A stretch of 64,000 bases of DNA from G963674685 sp963674685. Lineage in GTDB: Bacteria > Lernaellota > Lernaellaia > JACKCT01. Positions within the stretch are counted from its first letter, which is position 1. Each line of letters begins with the position of its first letter. The notes below the pieces were generated by a model. That model was not told the DNA's origin and searched no databases. It saw only the letters and a list, made by a program, of their open reading frames with translations. Shown here piece by piece: positions 1 to 13,259 of this stretch. Both the position numbers and the translations under genes were made by a program. The stretch spans positions 372,001-436,000 of the forward strand of contig CAXXWT010000009.1 of assembly GCA_963674685.2 (NCBI GenBank), read 5' to 3'.

Positions 1-71
1 GCGAAAAAAGGCAATATTCCACGGGTGTTATGGGGAATTTCATGAAAAAATGCTTAAACGAAAAAAAGGGG

Positions 72-100
72 TTGACATGTGGGGCGCTTTCCCGTATTTA
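72..100 (+). promoter_or_regulatory. rrn promoter P1
   Basis: A perfect -35 TTGACA (72-77) is followed after 17 bp by TATTTA (95-100). An A-rich tract lies directly upstream. Position and spacing fit the distal promoter of an rRNA operon. Confidence 0.65.
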
Positions 101-181
101 TTCGCGCCGCTGCGGAGGGAACTCAAGCAGCGCCCGATTCGCCGATCGGGGATTTTTGCAAACAGCTTGTAAAAAATGTGA

Positions 182-211
182 TTGACAGGCGCATAGTAGC
201 TTTGTTAGACT
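182..211 (+). promoter_or_regulatory. rrn promoter P2
   Basis: A perfect -35 TTGACA (182-187) is followed by TTAGACT (205-211), a 17-18 bp spacer. It lies about 110 bp downstream of P1, giving the tandem promoter arrangement common for rRNA operons. Confidence 0.6.
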
Positions 212-274
212 CATAGGTCCGCAACAGCCCCGGAACGCTTGGGGCGAAGGGCTTTACAAACAGCTACGGTCTTT

Positions 275-2009
<1,735 letters not shown>

Positions 2010-2122
2010 AGGGACCGATGCTTGCCGGGGGAGCCGGCACGTGCTCTTTGCTCTTTCAAACGATAAGTTTCTCGATAATTTCCCACGGGCTTTTGGCGCA
2101 TGCGCTTTGGAAAACTGTAGAT

Positions 2123-2200
<78 letters not shown>

Positions 2201-2210
2201 TTTCACCGGC

Positions 2211-2283
2211 GGGGAATTAGCTCAACTGGAAGAGCGCCGCCCTTGCACGGCGGAGGTTGCCGGTTCGATTCCGGTATTCTCCA
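2211..2283 (+). tRNA. tRNA-Ala(TGC), 16S-23S spacer
   Basis: Full cloverleaf. The acceptor GGGGAAT (2211-2217) pairs with ATTCTCC (2276-2282), the anticodon loop CTTGCAC gives TGC, and the T-loop is TTCGATT. Unlike the neighbouring tRNA-Ile, CCA is not encoded (the discriminator A is followed by TAC), so CCA must be added enzymatically. Confidence 0.96.
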
Positions 2284-2377
2284 TACAAAGGGGGGCAACG
2301 ATCTCGATGGGCGCACGGCCGCAAACGCGCGTCCATCGTAGTCGTAAAGCGAGAAGGTCTTTGACAAGTAAATAACG

Positions 2378-5466
<3,089 letters not shown>

Positions 5467-5511
5467 GGTTGTTTACGAGTCAAGGATCAGTTTTTCCTTT
5501 GATACACAGTT

Positions 5512-5628
5512 TCCGGCGGCTATAGCGGAGGGGCTACACCCGTTCCCATCCCGAACACGGTAGTTAAGCCTTCCAGCGCTGATGGTACTGCAGGGGTAAC
5601 CCTGTGGGAGAGTAGGTCGTCGCCGGGA
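5512..5628 (+). rRNA. rrf: 5S ribosomal RNA
   Basis: About 117 nt. The terminal stem TCCGGCG (about 5512) pairs with CGCCGGGA (about 5621-5628). The conserved core CCCATCCCGAACACGG and the loop around GGGAGAGTAGGTCG match 5S rRNA. It closes the rRNA operon and is followed directly by a terminator. Confidence 0.95.
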
Positions 5629-5636
5629 TCCCAATA

Positions 5637-5671
5637 TAAAGGCCGGTTCCTTTTTGGAGCCGGCCTTTTCG
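5637..5671 (+). terminator. rrn operon terminator
   Basis: A strong GC hairpin (AAAGGCCGGTTCC / GGAGCCGGCCTTTT, small T loop) ends in a short T run about 10 nt after 5S. The same hairpin could also stop transcription from peptidase T, which converges on it from the minus strand. Confidence 0.85.
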
Positions 5672-5713
5672 TTGGGTCCGAGACGGCGGGAAAGCGGGTG
5701 CTCGCCTCGTGTG

Positions 5714-6976
5714 TCACTTACCGTCTTCGGCCCAGTGCTGGATGAGATTCAACACCGTGCATACCGACAGCGCCAAAACGCGCGTGGATATCCATTCCCG
5801 GGGGCCGTGGAAATTGACGCCGCCGGCAAAGACGTTCGGCGTGGGAAGGCCCATGGCCGTCAGGCCCGATCCGTCGGTGCCGCCGCGCACGGGAGTATTA
5901 TTCGGCGCAAGCCCCGCGTCTTTAACGGCCATCAGGAGATAATTGCGTACCTTGGGATGGTCCTTTAGCGCGCCGGCCATGTTGCGGTATTGCTGCGTGA
6001 TTTTGACTTCCGATTTCAGGCGCGGCTCCTTGGAGGTGATCCTGGCGACGAGTTTTTCAAGGCGTTTGCCGCGATCGGCCAGCAAGTCGTCGTCGAATTC
6101 TCTAAGAATCAGTTCAGCGGTGGCTTCGGACGCGTTGCCTTTGACGGTTACGGGATGAAAAAATCCCTTGCGTTCTTCGGTGTTCTCCGGGCTTTCGTCC
6201 TTGGAAAGCTTGTCGAGAAATTTGCCTAAAAAACGAAGCGCGTTGACCAGCTTGTCCTTTGCGTAGCCGGGGTGCGCCGCCACGCCGGTGAACGTGACTT
6301 CCGCTTTGTCGGCGCTGAAGGTCTCGAAATTGACTTCACCGGCGAAGCCGCCGTCGAGAGTGTAACCGCAATAGGCGCCGAATCCCTTGACGTCGAAATT
6401 CGCAGCGCCGCGCCCGATCTCTTCGTCGGGCGTAAAAGCGATGCGTATCCTGGGGCAGGGGAGCTTGTCGTGGTTATGCAAAAACTCCAGAGCCCCGCAG
6501 ATGACCGCCAGCCCCGCCTTGTCGTCTGCGCCTAAAAGCGTATCGCCGGAGGCGGTGATAATCGTATCGCCGAGGCATTTCGCAAGCTCGGGGCACTCGG
6601 CCGGATCGATGACGGTGTCGTGGTTCGGCAAATTGATGGGTTTGCCGTCATAGTTTTTGTGTAGCAGCGGCATGACGCCACGGCCGCTGAAATCCGGCGC
6701 CGTATCCACGTGAGCCATCAGGCCGATGGTCTTGGCCCTGGGCCGGTTGCCGGGAAACGTGGCGTAGAGATAACCCTTGGTGTCGAGTTTGATGTCCTCG
6801 CACCCCAGCGCGTTTAGTTTGTCGCCCATAATCCGCTGCAGGTCGAACTGTTTTTGCGTGGACGGATTGGATTCGCTGTCCGGATCCGACTGCGTGTCGA
6901 TTTTCACGAACTCCAGAAAATTGTCCACGACGGCGCATTGATCCAGGATTTCCAGCGGATTATTGAATATCTTCAT
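5714..6976 (-). CDS. pepT: Peptidase T (tripeptide aminopeptidase)
   Basis: A 420-aa cytosolic zinc aminopeptidase of the M20 family. It removes the N-terminal residue from tripeptides during peptide recycling. M20 landmarks: the metal ligand and catalytic aspartate in HVDTAPD (H89, D91), the bridging Asp in GADDKAG (about 151-152), the general-base glutamates in PDEE (about 185-186), D208 in YTLDGG, and the C-terminal ligand His in NFHGPREW (about 390). Length matches the family. The ATG is preceded by AAGGGAA. It is transcribed alone, converging on the rRNA operon and diverging from the ebo-like genes. Confidence 0.93.
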   Translation of the reverse strand: MKIFNNPLEILDQCAVVDNFLEFVKIDTQSDPDSESNPSTQKQFDLQRIMGDKLNALGCEDIKLDTKGYLYATFPGNRPRAKTIGLMAHVDTAPDFSGRGVMPLLHKNYDGKPINLPNHDTVIDPAECPELAKCLGDTIITASGDTLLGADDKAGLAVICGALEFLHNHDKLPCPRIRIAFTPDEEIGRGAANFDVKGFGAYCGYTLDGGFAGEVNFETFSADKAEVTFTGVAAHPGYAKDKLVNALRFLGKFLDKLSKDESPENTEERKGFFHPVTVKGNASEATAELILREFDDDLLADRGKRLEKLVARITSKEPRLKSEVKITQQYRNMAGALKDHPKVRNYLLMAVKDAGLAPNNTPVRGGTDGSGLTAMGLPTPNVFAGGVNFHGPREWISTRVLALSVCTVLNLIQHWAEDGK

Positions 6977-7058
6977 CGGCGTTCCCTTAAGGATGAATCG
7001 GCCAAACTTCCCTCATCCGGTTTCGCGTAATATCGGCGAATTTGCAAGGGCGTCATTC

Positions 7059-7089
7059 TTGACCTGCACGGGGCTGTGTGCAATACAAT
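7059..7089 (+). promoter_or_regulatory. Possible promoter of the eboDEC operon
   Basis: TTGACC (7059-7064) and TACAAT (7084-7089) are separated by 19 bp, longer than ideal. If it is used, transcription would begin at or very near the ATG at 7096. That start has no convincing Shine-Dalgarno sequence, so the mRNA could be leaderless. Tentative. Confidence 0.3.
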
Positions 7090-7095
7090 TCGCCC

Positions 7096-8262
7096 ATGAA
7101 TTGCCACGTTCAAAAATTCAGCATTCCTTACGAATACCCGGTGCACTTTACCCGGGGCGTTTTCGATTCCGGCAACACCGATTTCGTCGACATCGTCCGG
7201 CGCATGGAACCGGACCGGCGGCATAGATTCTTTGCCGTAATCGACGACGGCGTGGCGAAAGCCTGGTCCGATCTTGCCGATTCGATTTCACGGTACGCGG
7301 ACAAACACGCGCAATATTTACAGCTTGCGACCGAGCCCATGATCATCGAAGGCGGGGAGGCGGCGAAAAACGATCCCCACGGCCCCGCGAAGTTGCATCG
7401 GCGATTTTACGAACTTGGCCTCGACCGCCAGTCCTTCGTGGTAATCATCGGCGGCGGGGCGATTCAGGACATGGTCGGATACGCCGCCGCCACGACGCAT
7501 CGGGGTCTGCGCGTGGTGCGCGTGCCGACAACGGTTTTATCTCAGAACGATTCGGGCGTGGGCGTGAAAAACGGCGTCAACGCATTCGGCGTGAAAAATT
7601 TCCTGGGCGCTTTCGCGCCGCCGTTCGCCGTGCTGGACGATTTCGATTTCATCGGGACCTTGAGCGCGCGGGACAAACTGGCGGGCATTCCCGAATCCAT
7701 CAAAGTCGCCCTGATTCGAGACTCCGAGTTTTTCACCTGGCTGCGTGATCACGCGAAGGAGTTGCGTGTTTTTGAGACGGAGGCCATGGCCTGGATGATC
7801 CGGCGCGGGGCGGAGCTTCATATGAACCACATCGCCACCTCCGGCGATCCGTTCGAGATGGGAGCGGCGCGTCCTCTGGATTTCGGGCACTGGGCCGGGC
7901 ATAAGCTGGAGTCCATGAGCGATTACAGGCTTCGGCACGGCGAGGCCGTGGCGATCGGCATGGCCCTGGACGCCTGTTATTCCGCCGCCGTGGGGATGCT
8001 GCCGAAAGATGAGTTGTCGCGGATAATCGATTTGCTCACGACGCTGGGCGTCAATTTGTGGGATGATTGTCTGGCGCAAAAAAACGCTGACGGACGGCTT
8101 GAAGTTCTGCGTGGTTTGAAGGATTTTCAGGAGCATCTGGGCGGCGATCTGACCGTCACGCTGCTTGAAGGAATCGGACGCGGCGTCGAGGTTCACGAGA
8201 TCGACGAGCAAATCATGACCCGCTGCATCGAGGAACTGAAGACCAAAGGATCGAAGGGATGA
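7096..8262 (+). CDS. eboD: EboD-like sugar-phosphate cyclase (3-dehydroquinate synthase family)
   Basis: About 388 aa, related to dehydroquinate synthase and C7-cyclitol synthases, which use NAD and zinc to cyclise sugar phosphates. Visible features are the NAD-binding GGGAIQDMVG, the phosphate-binding PTTVLSQNDSGVGVKNG segment, and zinc-ligand candidates: Glu in GIPESIK, His in LRHGEAVAIG and the histidines of DFGHWAGHKLE. It is not a housekeeping AroB, because the five other ebo-type genes surround it. The N-terminus FSIPYEYPVHFTRGVF is typical of the EboD group. An upstream GTG (7078) is possible; ATG 7096 fits the family better. The stop overlaps the next start (ATGA), so it is translationally coupled to eboE. 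The substrate is unknown. Confidence 0.85.
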   Translation: MNCHVQKFSIPYEYPVHFTRGVFDSGNTDFVDIVRRMEPDRRHRFFAVIDDGVAKAWSDLADSISRYADKHAQYLQLATEPMIIEGGEAAKNDPHGPAKLHRRFYELGLDRQSFVVIIGGGAIQDMVGYAAATTHRGLRVVRVPTTVLSQNDSGVGVKNGVNAFGVKNFLGAFAPPFAVLDDFDFIGTLSARDKLAGIPESIKVALIRDSEFFTWLRDHAKELRVFETEAMAWMIRRGAELHMNHIATSGDPFEMGAARPLDFGHWAGHKLESMSDYRLRHGEAVAIGMALDACYSAAVGMLPKDELSRIIDLLTTLGVNLWDDCLAQKNADGRLEVLRGLKDFQEHLGGDLTVTLLEGIGRGVEVHEIDEQIMTRCIEELKTKGSKG

Positions 8263-9407
8263 GAGTCCCGGACGGCGGCCCGCGCCATTTGACCTACTGC
8301 GCCAACATCCACGCCGGCGAAAGTTTTTCTGAAATATTCCCGAACCTGCAAAAAGCGCTTCCGGTGGTCAAAGCGCTGGTGAGTCCCGATGCGCCATTCG
8401 GCGTGGGCCCGCGGCTTTCGGCGCGCGCCGCGGATGATCTGGATAATGAAAAAACACTACGTGATTTTCAACAGTTCCTTGGCGAAAACGATCTGTACGT
8501 TTTTACGATAAACGCCTTTCCCTACGGGCAATTTCACGGCGGGCGAATCAAGGAAAATGTCTATCTGCCCGATTGGCTTGACCGGCGCCGCCTGGATTAT
8601 ACGCGCAAAACAGCGCGCCTTTTCGCCAAACTGCTGCCGGAAGGTTTAAGTGGAAGCATCAGCACGGTTCCCGTGGCTTTCAAGTCGCGGATCACGAGCG
8701 ATGAACAGGCGAAAGTTGCGGCGGAAATGTTTGTCGAATGCGCGCAATATCTGCACGCAATTGAAAGCGAGACGGGTAAGCTTATCACCCTCAATCTCGA
8801 ACCGGAACCGTTCTGCTACATTTCCACGACGCGGCAGTGCGTGGAATTTTTTAAGGAATACTTGCTGTTCAATCGCGACGATGAAAAAATGATCCGGCGG
8901 CATTTGGGGATTTGCCTGGACATGGCGCACATGGCCGTTGAGTTTGAAAATCCTTCGGAGTCGGTCGCGATGCTGCGCGCGGAAGGGATTGACATCGGTA
9001 AAGTGCAACTTAGCGCCGCGCTGCAAATCGAAAAGCCGAGCGACGACGCGTTGCGTGATCTGAAGGCGTTTGACGACGGGCATTATCTGCATCAGGTGAG
9101 CGTGAAAACGAAAGACGAGGTGTCGCGCTATCTCGATCTGGACGAGGCGCTGTCTGCGTGGAACGGCGACAACGCGCAGATATGGCGCGTGCATTTTCAC
9201 GTGCCGATTTTCATGACGCAGATGGGCGTATTTTCCAGCACGCAGGATTTTTTGCTGGACGCGCTTGGCGCGATTAAAGCCGGTGATGCGTGCATGCATT
9301 TTGAGGTGGAAAGCTACACGTGGCAGGTGCTGCCCGCGCAATATCGCGGCGAGGATGTGGTGCATGACATCGCGCGGGAAGTGCTATGGGCGAAGGAGCA
9401 GTTATGA
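8259..9407 (+). CDS. eboE: EboE-like TIM-barrel (xylose isomerase/AP endonuclease fold) protein
   Basis: A 382-aa protein typical of the ebo-cluster member annotated as a sugar isomerase/AP-endonuclease-like TIM barrel. The opening HLTYCANIHAGESFSEIF, the metal-binding type segment ITLNLEPEPFCY, LGICLDMAHMAVEF and the late VHFHVPIF and HFEVESYTW strands fit a barrel with carboxylate/histidine metal ligands. No reaction has been proven for this family. It is coupled to eboD through a 4-nt ATGA overlap and to eboC through another, so the three are almost certainly one operon. Confidence 0.82.
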   Translation: MRVPDGGPRHLTYCANIHAGESFSEIFPNLQKALPVVKALVSPDAPFGVGPRLSARAADDLDNEKTLRDFQQFLGENDLYVFTINAFPYGQFHGGRIKENVYLPDWLDRRRLDYTRKTARLFAKLLPEGLSGSISTVPVAFKSRITSDEQAKVAAEMFVECAQYLHAIESETGKLITLNLEPEPFCYISTTRQCVEFFKEYLLFNRDDEKMIRRHLGICLDMAHMAVEFENPSESVAMLRAEGIDIGKVQLSAALQIEKPSDDALRDLKAFDDGHYLHQVSVKTKDEVSRYLDLDEALSAWNGDNAQIWRVHFHVPIFMTQMGVFSSTQDFLLDALGAIKAGDACMHFEVESYTWQVLPAQYRGEDVVHDIAREVLWAKEQL

Positions 9408-10285
9408 ACTGGCGAACGGCGCTTGAACTGGGCCGCGTTTCCAATCTGCCCACGGTCTGGACCAATGTTCTGGCCGGGCTGGCCGTAGCCGGCGCATTGA
9501 CGCTGCCGCCTTCTATTTTCTTCGCGCTGATGATTTCCATGTCCCTGTACTACGTGGGGGGCATGTATCTCAACGACGCTTTCGACGCGAAATCAGACAC
9601 TGAATTGCGCTCCGATCGGCCTATCCCCGCGGGCCGCGTGGCGCGGGGCAAAGTGTTCGCGTACGGATTTGCGATGCTGGCCGTCGGCTTTCTCATCTTG
9701 CCAGCGATAGCGATTGCGGCAGGAAAAGGCGTAAGCGAATTGACTCCCGTAACCGTCGCCGGGCTGGCGCTGGCCGTTGCGATCATCTTTTACAATTGGC
9801 GGCATAAAGGCCGTTGGCACGCGCCGTACGTGATGGGTTTGTGCCGAGCGCTGATCTACGCGTGCGTCGGGTGCGCCGCGGGAAAAACGCTGACGAGTGA
9901 AAGCCTGTTTTTTCCCATCCTGCTTTTATTTTACGTCGCGGGTTTAACGGTCGTTGCGGCAAAGGAATCGAAAGATGAGTCCGGCCCCATCTGGCCGTGG
10001 ATATTCGTGTTTTCCCCCGCCATCCCTTTTTTGAAACCGGCATTTGAAAAACCGCTGGGCATCGCTCTTTTCATCGCCTTTTACCTGGCGTGCGTTTTTG
10101 CGCTGATTCAAGCCAGGCGCATTGAAGGCCGCAACGTGAAAAGCGCGGTCATGATGCTGATCGCCGGGATATCCTTATTCGACGCGCTGGTCTGCTACCT
10201 GACGCACCATCCGTACGCGGCTGTCGCCTGTGTCGGTGGATTCATTATTACGCTGCTGTTTCAAAGGAAAATCAGCGGGACGTGA
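9404..10285 (+). CDS. eboC: EboC-like UbiA-family prenyltransferase
   Basis: A 293-aa polytopic membrane protein of the UbiA superfamily, which transfers isoprenoid chains to acceptor molecules. The first Asp-rich Mg/diphosphate motif is NDAFDAKSD after the second hydrophobic segment. A second acidic motif lies around KESKDESG. Seven to nine hydrophobic helices are apparent. Start ATG 9404 sits behind AAGGAG and overlaps the eboE stop; an in-frame ATG at 9386 is an alternative. This is presumably the only membrane step of the ebo pathway. The gene ends 6 bp from the converging eboF stop, with no terminator visible between. Confidence 0.85.
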   Translation: MNWRTALELGRVSNLPTVWTNVLAGLAVAGALTLPPSIFFALMISMSLYYVGGMYLNDAFDAKSDTELRSDRPIPAGRVARGKVFAYGFAMLAVGFLILPAIAIAAGKGVSELTPVTVAGLALAVAIIFYNWRHKGRWHAPYVMGLCRALIYACVGCAAGKTLTSESLFFPILLLFYVAGLTVVAAKESKDESGPIWPWIFVFSPAIPFLKPAFEKPLGIALFIAFYLACVFALIQARRIEGRNVKSAVMMLIAGISLFDALVCYLTHHPYAAVACVGGFIITLLFQRKISGT

Positions 10286-10291
10286 TCACAT

Positions 10292-11665
10292 TCAATCGAA
10301 AATGTGTTTGAGGACGATATCTTTAAAATCTGTCGGCTTGATATCGCCTTCGGGGAGAAGGTCCGGGGCGTCGGTGATGAAAACCGGGCCGTCGTCTGGA
10401 TCGTCGGTCACGCGGCCGTGCGAGCCTTTGACCAGCGTGTCGTCGAAGGACACGACCTCTAAAAGCGTGCGCAAGCCCACAAATTTTTTCGCCAGCATGC
10501 AGGCGACTTTCAGTCTGGGCAAAGGGATGGTCGGATCGATGAAAAGCTCCACCGGGTCGTAGCCGGGCTTGCGATGGATGTCCACGGTGCGCGCGTAGTC
10601 CGGGGCTTTCGCGTCGTTAAGCCAATAATAATATGTGAACCAGCGGTCAGGCTTGGAGATGGCGACCAGTTCTCCGGAGCGCTCGTGATTAAGACTGTAA
10701 TCGCGCTTGCCCTCGTCATCCAAAACGACTTCCACGCCGTCCAGTTTTTGGATGATGGCTTTAACTTGCGGGATCAGTTCCCTTTTTTGCATGTAAACAT
10801 GCGCGATCTGGTGATCCGCCACGGCGAATGCGTCGGATGAGCCGGTGATCAAAACCTCGCGACCCATTTCCTCGCGCACTTCGATAAGCCCCGCTTCGCG
10901 CAGCGCCCTGTTGATGTGAATGCCGCTCGCGACGTTTGTCATGCCGTATTCCGAGCAGACCACAACGCGCGCGCCGTCTTTTTGCGCGGCTTCGATTAAA
11001 GGCCCGCAGACTTCATCGATGGCGCGCACGTCCTGCGCGATATCGGGATGATCCGGCCCCAGGCGCTGCAGGTTGTAATCCAGGTGCGGCAGATAAACCA
11101 TGGTCAGCGTCGGTTTACGCGTTTCGTAAATGTGCCGCGAAGCCCGGGCGATCCATTTGCTGCACGTAATGTCCGCCGCCGGTCCCCAGAATTTGAAGAG
11201 GGGAAAGGCGCCGAATTTTCTTTGCAATTCATCGCGCAGTTTCGTGGGATGGGTCCAGACATCGGGGATCTTGCGGCCGTCGGCGGGGTACATGGGCCGG
11301 GGCGTCGCCGCGATATCCGCCGCGCTATACATATTGTACCACCAGAAAAGCTTGGCGCAGGTAAAGGATTCATCGCGCTTTTTCGCCGCTTCCCAGATTT
11401 TTTCTCCGGCCACCAGCTTGTCCGACTGCCGCCACAGCCATGCCTCGCCCAGGTCGCGGAAATACCAGCCGTTGGCCACGATGCCGTGCTCCGACGGCAA
11501 AAGGCCCGTCATGAGCGTGGCCTGCGCGGAGCACGTGACGGCCGGGGTGATCGCGCCAAGCCGCCGAAGCGCGCCGTCTTTGGCCAGCTTTGCGATGTTG
11601 GGGGTATTTTCGCCGACCATTTTCGGCGTCAAGCCGACGACGAGAAGAACCAGCGTGCGCCGCAT
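10292..11665 (-). CDS. eboF: EboF-like alkaline phosphatase/nucleotide pyrophosphatase-superfamily protein
   Basis: About 457 aa, in the alkaline-phosphatase/phosphodiesterase superfamily. PAVTCSAQATLMTG carries the likely nucleophile Thr. LPHLDYNLQRLGPDHP, CSEYGM and LNHERSGELV correspond to the metal-site segments of nucleotide pyrophosphatases. Two positions differ from the usual signature: the N-terminal strand reads VVGLTP where many members have DG, and the usual SDHG reads SEYG. Metal binding and activity may therefore differ. The start at 11665 (MRRTLVLLVVGL) overlaps the eboB stop by one base (TGATG), so it is the third gene of the minus-strand operon. Confidence 0.8.
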   Translation of the reverse strand: MRRTLVLLVVGLTPKMVGENTPNIAKLAKDGALRRLGAITPAVTCSAQATLMTGLLPSEHGIVANGWYFRDLGEAWLWRQSDKLVAGEKIWEAAKKRDESFTCAKLFWWYNMYSAADIAATPRPMYPADGRKIPDVWTHPTKLRDELQRKFGAFPLFKFWGPAADITCSKWIARASRHIYETRKPTLTMVYLPHLDYNLQRLGPDHPDIAQDVRAIDEVCGPLIEAAQKDGARVVVCSEYGMTNVASGIHINRALREAGLIEVREEMGREVLITGSSDAFAVADHQIAHVYMQKRELIPQVKAIIQKLDGVEVVLDDEGKRDYSLNHERSGELVAISKPDRWFTYYYWLNDAKAPDYARTVDIHRKPGYDPVELFIDPTIPLPRLKVACMLAKKFVGLRTLLEVVSFDDTLVKGSHGRVTDDPDDGPVFITDAPDLLPEGDIKPTDFKDIVLKHIFD

Positions 11666-12552
11666 CAGTCGTCCACCTTCGGCGTCTGGCCGCGAAGGAC
11701 CGAATTGCCTTCCCAAAGCTCCCGCTGATCGATGCGGGGGCGGTTTTCGAGGCTCGCCACGTCCAGCTTGCCGCTTTGCGCGAAAAACTCGATGGGATTA
11801 TTCCACACGAGTTTATTGATGAGCGCCTCGTCGAAGCCTTTTTCCCGCATGTGTTTCACGGTCTTCGGGACCTTCAGAGGATCGCTGACGCCCCAGTCGG
11901 CGGCGCTGTTGATGATGATGCGCTCCGGTCCGTATTTTGCGACCAGCGCGGTCATGCGTTCCTCAGTCATTTTTGTATGCGGGTATATGGAATGTCCCGC
12001 CCAGCATTTGCTGTTTTCCAAAACGACGGGCAGCGTGTCTTCCGTATTATGATCGATGAGCGCGCGCTCATGCGGGAATCTCAGTTCATCGAGCACGGCT
12101 ATGATGTGTTCGGTTCCTTCTTTTTTGTCACGGTGGGGCGTGTGGATCAGAACCGGCAGATCGTATTCCTTGGCCATTTCCAACTGGGTTTTGAGCGCGT
12201 GCTCTTCTTCCGGGGTCTGGTCGTCGAAGCCGATTTCACCGATGCCCAGCACGTTGTCCTTTTCCAGGTAGCGGGGCATCATATCCAAAACCCCCTGCGC
12301 AACGCGCTTGTTGTTCGCCTCCTTGGGATTTAAGGAAAGAGTGCAGAAATGATGGATGCCGAACTGATTGGCCCGAAACTGCTCCCAGCCGATGATTCCC
12401 AGGAAATAATCCTCGAAAGTTTCGGGATGGATGCGCGGCTGTCCGGTCCAGAACGCGGGCTCGATGATGGCGTAGATGCCGGCCTCGGCCATGGCGACCA
12501 GGTCGTCGGTGGTGCGGGAGGTCATGTGGACGTGGGGATCGAATATTTTCAT
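11665..12552 (-). CDS. eboB: EboB-like TatD-family metal-dependent hydrolase
   Basis: A 295-aa amidohydrolase-type TIM barrel of the TatD family, usually cytosolic and metal-dependent. Visible ligands are the N-terminal HxH (FDPHVHM, H7/H9), Glu in GIGEIGFD, His in VLIHTPH, His in LIDHNTED and Asp in NSAADWG. In housekeeping TatD these sites hold two metals for nucleic-acid hydrolysis; the ebo paralogue's substrate is unknown. The ATG overlaps the eboA stop (ATGA) and the stop overlaps the eboF start, so translation is coupled along eboA-eboB-eboF. Confidence 0.83.
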   Translation of the reverse strand: MKIFDPHVHMTSRTTDDLVAMAEAGIYAIIEPAFWTGQPRIHPETFEDYFLGIIGWEQFRANQFGIHHFCTLSLNPKEANNKRVAQGVLDMMPRYLEKDNVLGIGEIGFDDQTPEEEHALKTQLEMAKEYDLPVLIHTPHRDKKEGTEHIIAVLDELRFPHERALIDHNTEDTLPVVLENSKCWAGHSIYPHTKMTEERMTALVAKYGPERIIINSAADWGVSDPLKVPKTVKHMREKGFDEALINKLVWNNPIEFFAQSGKLDVASLENRPRIDQRELWEGNSVLRGQTPKVDD

Positions 12553-13232
12553 TTTGCACTCCTGTAATGCTCGATAATTTTCAGGTTGCCTTCCGGGACG
12601 GGACGCCCGGCGAGGCGGCGCTCCCGGGCGTAATCGTCGGCCATGCGGAAAAGCCGCTCGTTGTTTCGCCTTTTCCAGTCGAACACGCGGTCCAGTTCAA
12701 GGCCGGTGAAAAGCGTTTTCAACACGAGCTGATTGAAGTTGTCTTGCGGGAAATGTACGGCCGGATAGGCGTTTTCGCAGGCGATGCCCTCAAACACCGT
12801 CACGACGTTGGTGCGGCAGGATTCAATGGCCAGGGGTAGAAAACGCTCCGGCTTGGGCAGAAACGCCAGGGTTCTTAAAACGGCGCGCCGTTCCTTGTTG
12901 TCGCCTTTGTAATAGATATCCTCCACGATTTCGACGTGGCGGTCTTCGGGAGAGTTCTCCGAGGCTCGAATCAGCATGGCGGCGCGGCCGAGTTCTCCGG
13001 CGGTCCAGGAAAAGGGGCAGGCGAAGGGTATGGCCGCCTCCAGCGCGGCTAGCTCCGCAGGCGTTGGTTCGACGATATCACTTCCCAGGCGCCTGGCCGC
13101 GCCCGCGTAAGCTATCAGGAGACTTTTTTCGTCGAAAGGTTTGGCGAGATATGCGTCCAGCCATTGCCCGGCCCGCGCGTCGATTCGAGTCTTCAGAATT
13201 TCAAAAAAGGCTTTGGAGATCGATTCAGGCAT
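12549..13232 (-). CDS. eboA: EboA-domain protein
   Basis: About 227 aa, soluble and largely helical, with no signal peptide. It matches the EboA family by context and by its pattern: a helical N-terminus, then FSWTAGELGRAAMLI and a central ALxxxPxPERFLPLAIESCRTN segment. No catalytic motif is recognised and no function is known. It is the first gene of the minus-strand operon. Start ATG 13232 has GGGA at suitable distance; a TTG at 13259 would add nine residues. The presence of EboA makes the six-gene set complete. Confidence 0.78.
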   Translation of the reverse strand: MPESISKAFFEILKTRIDARAGQWLDAYLAKPFDEKSLLIAYAGAARRLGSDIVEPTPAELAALEAAIPFACPFSWTAGELGRAAMLIRASENSPEDRHVEIVEDIYYKGDNKERRAVLRTLAFLPKPERFLPLAIESCRTNVVTVFEGIACENAYPAVHFPQDNFNQLVLKTLFTGLELDRVFDWKRRNNERLFRMADDYARERRLAGRPVPEGNLKIIEHYRSAK

Positions 13233-13259
13233 TATAAAATCCCGCTTTTTAGTTTCCAA

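Noticed and set aside
7096..8262. Housekeeping 3-dehydroquinate synthase (aroB)
   Set aside because: Length and N-terminus fit the EboD group, no shikimate genes are near, and all other ebo genes surround it.
11665..12552. Housekeeping TatD DNase
   Set aside because: It is translationally coupled on both sides to ebo genes and its sequence is diverged from TatD around the metal motifs, so EboB is the better call.
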